From Gammaproteobacteria bacterium (GTDB lineage: Bacteria > Pseudomonadota > Gammaproteobacteria > Steroidobacterales > Steroidobacteraceae), in NCBI GenBank assembly GCA_028293725.1, contig JAQGOE010000264.1:1-26320 (forward strand): 26,320 bases of DNA, read 5' to 3'. Below the pieces are notes generated by a model, which did not search any database, was not told the origin of the DNA, and was given only the letters and a program-made list of their open reading frames with translations. Made by a program: the position numbers and the translations under genes. Below, piece after piece: positions 7,368-15,062 of this stretch. Position 1 is the stretch's first letter. Every line of letters starts with the position of its first letter.

Positions 7368-7445
7368 GAGACTTCTCTCCGTTGTCGATTGATTGGGGTG
7401 AGACCAGACGCGGGAGTGATGATGCCGGCGGGCGCGGGGGTGTTC

Positions 7446-7461
7446 TGTCAAGCGCTTGACA
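7446..7461. promoter_or_regulatory. Perfect 16-bp palindrome TGTCAAGCGCTTGACA
   Basis: The palindrome lies between the divergent starts at 7367 and 7542. Its right half is a perfect TTGACA -35 (7456-7461). A weak -10 (TATCGG, 7479-7484) lies 17 bases further, pointing at the gene at 7542. A protein bound here would occlude the -35, as expected for a repressor. No regulator gene is adjacent, so the binder is unknown. Confidence 0.55.
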
Positions 7462-7541
7462 CAACCGACGGAGCGGAATATCGGAACTCAACATGGACGC
7501 TTCAGCACGCCTCGGCTACCCTTGAACTCAAGGGGGAAAAC

Positions 7542-8438
7542 ATGAAAAAACTCACTTCGCTGTGCCTGGTCCTGCTCGCTTGCGCGTCCGCTGTGCAGGC
7601 TGCATCCAAACCTGCACCCGCGCCCGCTCCGAGCTGCGACCGCGAATGTCTGCGCGGCATGATCACCGCGTACCTTTATTCGCTCGTGAAGCACGACACG
7701 AGCAAGCTTCCACTCAGTGACAAAGTGCGCGTCACCGAAGATGCCGTCGAAAAGCCGCTCGAGAAGGTCGGCCTCGTGAAGACGGTGACCCGCCTGCGCG
7801 GCTATCGGCAAGACTTTCTCGATGAGCGCGGCGGCATGGCCGCCACCGGCGCCATTGTGGAAGAAAGCGGCGCGCCGACGCTGCTGGTGGTACGCCTCAA
7901 GGTGGTCGACCGGAAGATCACCGAGATCGAGACGGTCGCGACCCACAGCCGCTCCGAAGGCCTCATCTTCAACATCGACGGACTGAGCGCGCCGAGTGAA
8001 GGAATGAACTACGCGCCGCGTTCGGAACAGCTCGCCTCGCGCGAGGACACCCTCAAGGCAGCGCTGCACTATCCGGAAGGGCTGAACGCGGCGAAAACCT
8101 TCGCCGATGTGAACGCGCCCTTCACACCGAATGCCTATCGATACGAGAACGGACAGATCATGGCGGGGCCGGACTGCAAGTTCGCGCCAGGCTGCCAGAA
8201 TATCTCCACGCAGTCGCTCGCCATCTTCAACCGGCTGGGTAAAGTCACGACGCGCGTCGTCGGCGTCGACGAGCGAATGGGCATCGTCTTGTTGCGGCTG
8301 AACTGGGGCGTGCGCGAGCCCACGGGCGATCAGCTCACGGCGTTTGAAGCATTCAAGGTGTATGACGGGCAGATCCACGCGGTCGAGGCGTTCATACGCA
8401 TCCTGCCGCTGGAACTGGCCAAGGGCGGGTGGGACTAA
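7542..8438 (+). CDS. Exported protein resembling the DUF8021-type family
   Basis: 298 residues from an ATG with AGGGGG eight bases upstream; the open frame further left has no signal peptide or ribosome site. The signal peptide MKKLTSLCLVLLACASAVQA is followed by a Pro/Ala spacer and CDRECLRGMITAYLYSLVKHD. The pattern Cys-x3-Cys, YLxxLVxHDxSKLPLSDKVRVTED, then VVEESGAPTLLVVRLKV and KITEIETVATHSRSEGL resembles a family best known to me from fungal secreted proteins (DUF8021), which looks like an NTF2/SnoaL-like fold. The second half has a further similar-looking segment (MGIVLLRLNWGV...KVYDGQIHAVEAF). Function is unknown. Its stop and the stop of the M28 gene share four bases (8435-8438). Confidence 0.72.
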   Translation: MKKLTSLCLVLLACASAVQAASKPAPAPAPSCDRECLRGMITAYLYSLVKHDTSKLPLSDKVRVTEDAVEKPLEKVGLVKTVTRLRGYRQDFLDERGGMAATGAIVEESGAPTLLVVRLKVVDRKITEIETVATHSRSEGLIFNIDGLSAPSEGMNYAPRSEQLASREDTLKAALHYPEGLNAAKTFADVNAPFTPNAYRYENGQIMAGPDCKFAPGCQNISTQSLAIFNRLGKVTTRVVGVDERMGIVLLRLNWGVREPTGDQLTAFEAFKVYDGQIHAVEAFIRILPLELAKGGWD

Positions 8439-10060
8439 CCGCCTGGACTCGCCCGGCGGTGAAAAATACTACTTGGCAGCCATTCCGGTCGCGCGCCGGC
8501 GTTCGCAATCCTGACTGCCAGCGCCGCGACATACGCATCGAGCTTTGCCGCGTCCTCTTTGAAGATCCCCGGCTGATCTAAATCATCTGAAGGCGCGTGA
8601 TAGCGGTTTGCCCGCCAGTCGTGCTCGATTTTGAACTCCGGCGTGCCCTTTGCGAATCCAAACTTGAAAGCCAACGAGGGCACGCCCTCGCGCACGAAGC
8701 TGTACTGATCCGTGCGGATGAAAACGTTTCGATCGGGCAGCGGATCGGGCGCCAACACGAGTCCGCGCACGGCCGCCACCGCCGCGGCATCCGCCCCGAG
8801 GGTACTTTCATCGGCGCCCGGCACGAACACGCTTTTCAGAGGCCACAACGGTAACGGCATGTCAAAGTTCAGATCCGCCACAATGGAATCCTTAGGCACG
8901 GTCGGACGCGAAGCGAAATAGTGCGACCCTAACAGCCCTTTCTCTTCCGCCGTGACGATCAGAAACAGAACCGAGCGCCGCGGACGCTGCCTGGCTGTCT
9001 TTAGCCGGTGAGCAATATCCAGAACCGTCGCGACTCCGGACGCGTCGTCCATCGCACCGTTGTAGATACGATCGCCGCTGATCGCTGCTCCTATGCCCAG
9101 GTGGTCGAGATGAGCCGACACGACCACATACTCTTTCGCCAACTTGCGATCGCGGCCCTGCAGCTTGGCGACGAGATTGGGTGATGTCACCGACTCCCGG
9201 CGGGCCGCGATGTTGGCCTCGAGCTGAGTTGGCAGGTCAAAATGCGGCAGAGGCTTCGAGTCGTCCGCCAGCGCGCAGAGCTCCGCGAAGGTGTGCCCGG
9301 TACCTTTGAACAGGGTCTCCGACTTCTCAGGATCCAAGCTGGCCAGGAAAAAGCCATCGGGAGTGTCGCGCAATGCGCTGTCTGTCAGATACATGCCAGG
9401 CTGATCCGACAGGAGCTTCTGCCGCGCCCACGGAATCTCCACCTGCTTTGGCGTCGTGAGTGAGACCACTCCTACCGCCCCAAGCTTTCCGAGCATTTTC
9501 GCGCGGGCGAAACGGGCGTTCGACTTGATGGAGCCACTGATCTCGGCCGGGCCGCCACTCAACACCACGGCGATCTTTCCCTTGAGCTCTACTCCCGCGA
9601 TGTCGTCGTACCCCTGCTCCGGAAGGTGCAGGCCGTAGCCGATGAATACCAACGGTGCCGCTACCCGGTTTGGGCGAGGCGCGCCACCGGCGGCAATGAT
9701 GAGATCCTCGCCTGGTTGGGCTGGAATCGGCTCCGCTCCGGGGGTCTTGAACTCGGCGCGAGAAGCTGCCTGGTCGACCGTCTGCTGCTCGAAAGCGACG
9801 GGCTGCATGAAACCCTCTACACCCGCTGCCTTGAGCCCCTCAGCCTCGAATCGTGAAATGACATACTTCGCGGAGCGCATGTAACCGGGAGACCCCGTCA
9901 GGCGTCCTTCAGTGCTGTCACCGGCCAGCGCAGTGATGTCCGCCCACCATTGGGCGGCGGGTTTCACGTAGGACTCGGTAGGAGCGGTGGCGGCCGCTGC
10001 AAGTCCGGAGGCTGCCAATCCCAAAGCGATCGCCCCCAAATACGACAACCTGATGAACAT
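8435..10060 (-). CDS. M28-family zinc aminopeptidase, exported
   Basis: 541 residues starting at the ATG preceded by GAGGAGA; an ATG four codons upstream overlaps that ribosome site and is less likely. A signal peptide (MFIRLSYLGAIALGLAASGLAAA) is present. A PA-like insert (about 130-250) splits the N-terminal part. The M28 zinc site is complete: SAHLDHLGIG (His), NGAMDDASGVA (bridging Asp), TAEEKGLLGSHY (catalytic Glu and ligand Glu), LNFDMP (Asp) and NRYHAPSDD (His). It should remove N-terminal residues from peptides in the periplasm or at the surface. It lies 46 bp downstream of the cupin gene on the same strand, so the two may be co-transcribed. The gamma-glutamyltransferase nearby also cleaves small peptides. 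Confidence 0.92.
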   Translation of the reverse strand: MFIRLSYLGAIALGLAASGLAAAATAPTESYVKPAAQWWADITALAGDSTEGRLTGSPGYMRSAKYVISRFEAEGLKAAGVEGFMQPVAFEQQTVDQAASRAEFKTPGAEPIPAQPGEDLIIAAGGAPRPNRVAAPLVFIGYGLHLPEQGYDDIAGVELKGKIAVVLSGGPAEISGSIKSNARFARAKMLGKLGAVGVVSLTTPKQVEIPWARQKLLSDQPGMYLTDSALRDTPDGFFLASLDPEKSETLFKGTGHTFAELCALADDSKPLPHFDLPTQLEANIAARRESVTSPNLVAKLQGRDRKLAKEYVVVSAHLDHLGIGAAISGDRIYNGAMDDASGVATVLDIAHRLKTARQRPRRSVLFLIVTAEEKGLLGSHYFASRPTVPKDSIVADLNFDMPLPLWPLKSVFVPGADESTLGADAAAVAAVRGLVLAPDPLPDRNVFIRTDQYSFVREGVPSLAFKFGFAKGTPEFKIEHDWRANRYHAPSDDLDQPGIFKEDAAKLDAYVAALAVRIANAGARPEWLPSSIFHRRASPGG

Positions 10061-10106
10061 GTCTCTCCTCATTAAGCGAAGGAATACAGGAGCGGGCGCA
10101 TATGCC

Positions 10107-10523
10107 TTACGCCGGGCGGTGTTGCGTGCCTAGGCCGACGGTGATCGCCAGCAGGCGAGCCGGCTCACTCACCTTGGCTGTGTGCCACACTCCTTTCGGA
10201 ATCACAAGCAAGCGTCCCGCGCTGAGAACGACCTCCTTCAAACCGTGGGAAAGGTCCAAAACAAATGTTGCTTTGCCTTCGAGCATGAAAAGAATTTCAT
10301 CACCCGCCGGATGCATTTCCCAGTTGGTCCAATCGGCGACCATAGGCAACGCCGACAGCAGCCTCCCCTTCTCGCTGCCCATCAGCCGCCTGATGCCAGG
10401 ATCGGTCGCAGCGCCGGACATCAACTGACTCCAAAAGTCCCCACCACCTGGAAGGAGGACCGCCGTGCCATCCGGCTCCAACAGCAAATAGTTCTTCAAA
10501 AGGTCGCTCGTATCGTTTGCCAT
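10107..10523 (-). CDS. Cupin-domain protein
   Basis: 138 residues, a single cupin barrel. Motif 1 is read in NWEMHPAGDEILFMLEGKATF (His and Glu ligand positions) and motif 2 in LSAGRLLVIPKGVWHTAKV (His), so a metal site is plausible. There is no signal peptide, so it is cytoplasmic. A strong GGAGGGAG precedes the ATG. Such small cupins are enzymes or ligand binders and the substrate cannot be read here. It lies upstream of the M28 peptidase on the same strand and 45 bp from the divergent glutamyltransferase gene. Confidence 0.82.
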   Translation of the reverse strand: MANDTSDLLKNYLLLEPDGTAVLLPGGGDFWSQLMSGAATDPGIRRLMGSEKGRLLSALPMVADWTNWEMHPAGDEILFMLEGKATFVLDLSHGLKEVVLSAGRLLVIPKGVWHTAKVSEPARLLAITVGLGTQHRPA

Positions 10524-10568
10524 CGTGCTCCCTCCGTTATATGGTCACTGTCATGTGTGAGCGCCAAA

Positions 10569-12323
10569 ATGCGTGCTGACTCGATCCTAAAAGCATGGGC
10601 TGGCAGAGCAAGCGTTGCAAGTACCCAAGGTGCTCATGGCCTACATGAGTTGGTCGCTGTCCTGGTGGCGGCCCTGCTGATTCTGCCCTGCGCGGGCAAT
10701 GCCCGGACGCCCGTGACGAGACAACTCGACGCGGCGGCCGTCGCAACCTCCGACATCTACGGCGCCAGGGCCACCGCGGAGATTCTGAAGGCCGGTGGCA
10801 ACGTGGCGGATGCGGCCGTTGCGGTCGCATTTGTTGAGGCAGTGACCTACCCGGAAGCGGGTAACATCGGCGGCGGTGGCTTCACCACTCTTTGGTTTGA
10901 TGGGAAGCCCTACTTCCTCGACTACCGCGAGACCGCGCCGGCGGCAGCCACCGCGGACATGTTTCTCGACGCGAAAGGAGAGGTTGTCCTCAATCGCAGC
11001 CTCGTCGGCAACTTGTCGTCCGGCGTGCCGGGCACGGTCCGCGGTATGGCCGAACTGCACCATCGCTTTGCACGCCTGCCATGGGCCAGGGATCTCCAGC
11101 CCGCGATCACCCTCGCCCGCCGCGGCTTCATTGTCGATGCGAATCTGATCGCTCAATTGCATAGCAGTGATGTAAACGGATTCAACGGAACGACCAACTT
11201 CGAGCGCTATTTTGGCCAGGTGCACGTCGGACAAACTCTTCGCCAACCGCAACTGGCCGCGACCCTGAGCAGGATAGCTCACGACGGACCGGACGAATTC
11301 TATACGGGGATCACCGCCGACCGGCTCGTTGCCCAAATGCAGCGGGGAGCCGTCAAAGGCCTGATCACGAAGGCCGATCTGGCCGGCTACCGGGCGATCT
11401 GGCGCGACCCGCTGATCGCAAAGTGGCGCGGATTCGTGGCGATCACCGCGCCACCGCCCAGCTCCGGCGGTATCGGGCTGATGCAGATGTTGCAGATGAA
11501 GGAAGATGCGGCTGCCCTATTCCGCGGCGTTCCACTGAATTCGCCACAATACATTCATCTCGTAGCAGAGATCGAAAAGCGCGTGTATGCCGACCGTGCG
11601 GAGTACCTGGGCGACCCCGGTTTCGTGCAAGTCCCGGTTGACCGGCTCCTGGACCCGAAATACAACGCTCTACGGGCGTTTGCCATCGACCCGGATCGAC
11701 CCTCCGTGCTGGCCTCAGTTCGCCCCGGCCTGGAAAAGCCGCAGACAACCCACTTCTCCATCATTGACGCACAGGGTAACGCGGTCTCCAACACCTACAC
11801 TCTCAACGGGTGGTTCGGATCCGGGGTGGTGGTTGAAGGCGCAGGCTTTCTCATGAATGACGAAATGGACGATTTCTCGGCCAAGCCCAACACGCCCAAT
11901 GGCTCCGGGGTTGTCGGCGGAGACTTCAATGCCATTGCTCCCGGCAAGCGACCCTTGTCGTCCATGACTCCGACCATACTGACCCGGGACGGCAAGGTGT
12001 CCATGGTGATCGGCACTCCGGGAGCCTCCCGCATCTTCACCTCTATCTTTCAGGTGTTGGTCGACGTCTATGACTTCAACTTGCCGATCGCCGCAGCCCA
12101 GAAGCAGTTCCGCTTCCATCACCAATTGCTGCCGGACAACGTGATCTTCAATGAGCCCTGGGCACAATTCCCCGCAGAGCTGGTAAAGGCTCTGCAAGCC
12201 CGGGGCTACACGGTGCAAGAACAGGATTGGAATGGCGACATCGAAGCCATTCAGATAGTGGGCCGAATGCCGGTTCCCTCCGCAGATCCCCGCGCTCGCG
12301 GGGTCGCGATGGTGATTCACTAG
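10569..12323 (+). CDS. ggt: Gamma-glutamyltransferase (glutathione hydrolase), exported
   Basis: 584 residues. A membrane/signal segment (LVAVLVAALLILPCAGNA, about 28-45) precedes the mature start. Family hallmarks are NIGGGGF, LDYRETAPAA (substrate Arg), VPGTV, PPPSSGG, TTHFSIIDAQGNAVSNTYTL with the autoprocessing nucleophile Thr393 (equivalent to E. coli Thr391), MNDEMDDFS, and LSSMTPTI (oxyanion serines). The proenzyme should cleave itself into large and small subunits in the periplasm and remove gamma-glutamyl groups from glutathione and related peptides. The start is uncertain: no Shine-Dalgarno precedes the ATG, an in-frame GTG lies four codons upstream, and only 45 bp separate it from the cupin start. 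The longer open frame to 10182 is a shadow of the cupin gene. Confidence 0.92.
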   Translation: MRADSILKAWAGRASVASTQGAHGLHELVAVLVAALLILPCAGNARTPVTRQLDAAAVATSDIYGARATAEILKAGGNVADAAVAVAFVEAVTYPEAGNIGGGGFTTLWFDGKPYFLDYRETAPAAATADMFLDAKGEVVLNRSLVGNLSSGVPGTVRGMAELHHRFARLPWARDLQPAITLARRGFIVDANLIAQLHSSDVNGFNGTTNFERYFGQVHVGQTLRQPQLAATLSRIAHDGPDEFYTGITADRLVAQMQRGAVKGLITKADLAGYRAIWRDPLIAKWRGFVAITAPPPSSGGIGLMQMLQMKEDAAALFRGVPLNSPQYIHLVAEIEKRVYADRAEYLGDPGFVQVPVDRLLDPKYNALRAFAIDPDRPSVLASVRPGLEKPQTTHFSIIDAQGNAVSNTYTLNGWFGSGVVVEGAGFLMNDEMDDFSAKPNTPNGSGVVGGDFNAIAPGKRPLSSMTPTILTRDGKVSMVIGTPGASRIFTSIFQVLVDVYDFNLPIAAAQKQFRFHHQLLPDNVIFNEPWAQFPAELVKALQARGYTVQEQDWNGDIEAIQIVGRMPVPSADPRARGVAMVIH

Positions 12324-12437
12324 AAGACGCCGACAGGCCGCCAAAACCTGGGCAACGATTTTCCAAAAAATCTGCTACGTCGCGATCCGTTTCCACCCTC
12401 CGGGTCGTCCTTGGTGTGTCCGAAACAGCAAGCAAAT

Positions 12438-13331
12438 ATGACGATGTCAGCAACCAAAGCAGTTTTTGTCCTGATCCACGGCGGTTGGCACAACCATTCG
12501 GCGTGGGACAAAGTTACGCCACTACTCAAAGCCAACGGCTTCGCGGCTTTGACGCTCGACCTTCCCGGCGCGGGGGTCAATGCGATAGCACCAACGTCGC
12601 TCGGTGTTCGCCCGTTCGACCCCATTGCGTTCGGCGCCGAGCGATCGCCCATCGCCGGCGTTACGCAGGCGGAGCGGACGCAAGCGGTAGTCGCGTTGGT
12701 AAAAGAAGCTGCGTCACTCAGCGATGGCAAGGTCATCCTGGTCGGGCACTCGGCCGGCGGGATGACGATTTCGGCGGTCGCCGAGCAGGTTCCGAACCTG
12801 CTTCTCGCGGTCGTCTATCTTGCCGGGTTCATGGTGCCGAACGGCGTGCCGTTGCTCGCGATGCTCCAGCATGAAACCCTGTCTTCGGCCCTGGCGCCCG
12901 GGCTGTTCGTGGGCAACTCCGCCGCCATCGGCGCGACCAGGATCCATGTCGGATCAACCGACAAAGCCTACAGATCGCTACTCAGAGCCGCGTTTTATGG
13001 TGACGTGTCGGAGTCCGAATTCGCGCATGCGGCGTCGCAACTTCACTGCGACGAATCGAATGCTGGCGCCATAGCCCCATCGCAAATTACACCTGGAAGA
13101 TTTGGCACGGTGCCGCGCCATTACATCCGCTGCACACACGATCGCGCGATTCCGTTGACCGGTCAGGATCACATGATTGCGACGGTTGACGGTGCCATCG
13201 GCGGCAAGACAACTACCCACACATTGGATAGCAGCCACTCGCCATTCCTGTCACAACCGGCCACGCTGGTGAAGATTCTCATCGACATTTGTGTCCAATC
13301 CTTGGCGGAACAGAGCGCGGAAGCGCTGTAG
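12438..13331 (+). CDS. Alpha/beta-fold hydrolase (esterase-like)
   Basis: 297 residues. The oxyanion region VLIHGGWHNHSAWDKV (about 10-25), the nucleophile elbow VGHSAGGMTI, and a catalytic His in DSSHSPFLSQP near the C-terminus fit the small esterase/hydroxynitrile-lyase-like group of alpha/beta hydrolases. A candidate acid lies in IRCTHDRAIPL. There is no convincing signal peptide, so it is probably cytoplasmic. The start at the ATG is not strongly supported by a ribosome site. It is followed after only 9 bp by an ECF sigma gene, so the two form an operon. The substrate is unknown. Confidence 0.83.
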   Translation: MTMSATKAVFVLIHGGWHNHSAWDKVTPLLKANGFAALTLDLPGAGVNAIAPTSLGVRPFDPIAFGAERSPIAGVTQAERTQAVVALVKEAASLSDGKVILVGHSAGGMTISAVAEQVPNLLLAVVYLAGFMVPNGVPLLAMLQHETLSSALAPGLFVGNSAAIGATRIHVGSTDKAYRSLLRAAFYGDVSESEFAHAASQLHCDESNAGAIAPSQITPGRFGTVPRHYIRCTHDRAIPLTGQDHMIATVDGAIGGKTTTHTLDSSHSPFLSQPATLVKILIDICVQSLAEQSAEAL

Positions 13332-13340
13332 TCTCGATAC

Positions 13341-14198
13341 ATGAACACGGACGAATTCGAGGATCGTCTGAAAGCGCTGCGGCCACGCCTCCATCGCTAC
13401 TGCGCGCGCATGACGGGATCGGCGGTCAACGGCGAGGATGTATTGCAGGACGCCCTCGTCAAGGCCCTTCACGCGCGAGCCCAGGGCGCCGCAGTGGATA
13501 ATCTCGAGGGCTGGCTGTTTCGCATTGCCCACAACGCGAGCCTCGATTTCCTGCGCGACAGGTCCCGGAACACGGTCGTTCCGCTCACCGAAGACGTCGA
13601 AGCGGCGCCCATACCCGAGTCGGACATTGTTGCGATCAGCTTTCAGACGTTTCTGCGGCTGCCTGAACTGCAGCGCTGCGCGGTGATCCTCAAGGATGTT
13701 CTGGGTCATTCGGTCGAGGAGATTGCAAGCATCGCCGGGTGCTCTCCGGCAGCCGCCAAATCGGCGCTTCAGCGCGGACGCGCAGCGCTGCAGCGACTCG
13801 TGCAGGCGCCCGAAGACACCCGGCTGCCGCTGATGTCCGATTCGGACCGGCGGAAGATCACCGCTTATGTCCACCTGTTTCGGAGCGGCGATTTCGACGC
13901 AATCCGCGCCATGCTCGCCGATGACGTGAAGCTCGATCTGGTGAACCGGCTCAAACTGGAAGGGCGCGACAAGATTGGCCACTATTTCACGCGCTATGCG
14001 GAAGTGACGAAATGGCGGTTCGCCCTCGGCGCGGTTGAAGGACAGCCGGCCATGTTGGTCTTCGACAGTACCGGCCCGATGGAAAGACCTGCGCATTTTG
14101 TTCTGATCGACTGGTCGGAAAGCCGGATCATCGAGATCCGGGATTTCTTGTTCGCTCCCTATGTGCTCGAAGCCATAGATTGGGTGCGGTTAGGCTAA
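13341..14198 (+). CDS. ECF sigma factor with SnoaL-like C-terminal domain
   Basis: 285 residues. Sigma region 2 spans about 10-75 (LHRYCARMTGSAVNGEDVLQD, GWLFRIAHNASLDFLRD) and region 4 about 105-150 (LPELQRCAVILKDVLGHSVE, AGCSPAAAKSALQRGRAALQ). The remaining 130 residues (ITAYVHLFRSGDFDAIRAML ... FVLIDWSESRIIEIRDFLF) look like a SnoaL/NTF2-like domain. In ECF41-type sigma factors such an extension modulates activity in place of an anti-sigma. I do not see the DGGGK- or NPDKL-type motifs of classical ECF41, so this is probably another SnoaL-bearing group. It is co-directional with the hydrolase 9 bp upstream and convergent with the second hydrolase/sigma pair. Confidence 0.9.
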   Translation: MNTDEFEDRLKALRPRLHRYCARMTGSAVNGEDVLQDALVKALHARAQGAAVDNLEGWLFRIAHNASLDFLRDRSRNTVVPLTEDVEAAPIPESDIVAISFQTFLRLPELQRCAVILKDVLGHSVEEIASIAGCSPAAAKSALQRGRAALQRLVQAPEDTRLPLMSDSDRRKITAYVHLFRSGDFDAIRAMLADDVKLDLVNRLKLEGRDKIGHYFTRYAEVTKWRFALGAVEGQPAMLVFDSTGPMERPAHFVLIDWSESRIIEIRDFLFAPYVLEAIDWVRLG

Positions 14199-14207
14199 AG
14201 GCTCATC

Positions 14208-14981
14208 TCACGCTGTCCCTCGGGCGGCCTCCAGGATCAGGTCCGCGATCACGTCCGGATGGGAGATCAGTGACAGGTGGCTTGCCTTCACTTCAATCGT
14301 CTTAGCGCCCATGCGCTTGGCCATGAAGCGCTCAAGATCCGGATTGATGGTGCGGTCCTCGGTCGACACGGCATAGAAACTCGGCTTCGATCGCCAGGCC
14401 GCTTGGGTGGTCCTGCCTGCTAGCAGAGCCTTATTAAACGGTTCCTGGACCGCATAAAGCACCTTGGCCTTCGCTTCCGGCAGGTCGCCTGCGAAATCCC
14501 GCAAGAACGCCTCTTCACTGAGGCGTCCCTCCTCGCCATCGAAAATGATGCCGGCGGAGGCCGGTGGCGTGGGAAATTTCTTGGCCAGCGCGGTGTAATC
14601 CTCGCCCGCATCAGGCGCTCGCGCTGCCACGTAGACGAGGGCCGAGACATTCGGATGCATACCCGCTTCGGTGACGATCATTCCGGAAAAGGAATGGCCA
14701 ACCAGAACTGTCGGGCCATCCTGCCGTGCCAGCACTCGCTGGGCCGAGGCAACCGCTTCAGGTAGCGTCGTCAGAGGGTTTTGTACGGACGTGGCATTGA
14801 GGCCCGCCGCTTGCAATCGTGCGATCACCTCGGACCAAGATGATCCGTCGGCGAAGAGGCCGTGCACGAAGACGACGTTACGCGCCTTGGTCGCAGTTGC
14901 CGTAGCACCCATGCCGCGGGTGGATGCCAATGCGGCTCCTGCAACGAGGGCCGCCGAAAAAGTACGTCTGTTAATAACCAT
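14208..14981 (-). CDS. Alpha/beta hydrolase with twin-arginine signal
   Basis: 257 residues from the ATG preceded by GGAG. The N-terminus INRRTFSAALVAGAALA looks like a Tat signal, so the enzyme is probably periplasmic. The hydrolase core is VVFVHGLFADGSSWSEVIAR, VLVGHSFSGMIV (nucleophile Ser), STEDRTINPDLERF (candidate acid) and KASHLSLISHPD (catalytic His), as in the EstC/salicylate-esterase-like group often encoded beside regulators. It lies 81 bp downstream of the ECF sigma gene at 15063 on the same strand, which suggests co-expression. Its stop is 9 bp from the stop of the other sigma gene. The substrate is unknown. Confidence 0.87.
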   Translation of the reverse strand: MVINRRTFSAALVAGAALASTRGMGATATATKARNVVFVHGLFADGSSWSEVIARLQAAGLNATSVQNPLTTLPEAVASAQRVLARQDGPTVLVGHSFSGMIVTEAGMHPNVSALVYVAARAPDAGEDYTALAKKFPTPPASAGIIFDGEEGRLSEEAFLRDFAGDLPEAKAKVLYAVQEPFNKALLAGRTTQAAWRSKPSFYAVSTEDRTINPDLERFMAKRMGAKTIEVKASHLSLISHPDVIADLILEAARGTA

Positions 14982-15062
14982 GAAAATATCTCCAGCCTCC
15001 ACGGTTTAGGATGTAGTAAAAATTCGAGCTGGCGGCGAGGCGATCGGAACTGGCAACGGGAG

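Noticed and set aside
7356..7541. Extension of the exported protein gene upstream of 7542
   Set aside because: It crosses the palindromic promoter region and hides a clear signal peptide that begins at 7542 behind a good ribosome site.
10182..10568. Extension of the gamma-glutamyltransferase gene upstream of 10569
   Set aside because: It is antisense to the cupin gene and gives sequence unlike the family.
12288..12303. Perfect hairpin CCCCGCG-CT-CGCGGGG near the end of the gamma-glutamyltransferase gene
   Set aside because: It lies inside coding sequence (DPRARG), no T-tract follows, and GC-rich codons for these residues produce such symmetry easily. A terminator role is possible but unsupported.
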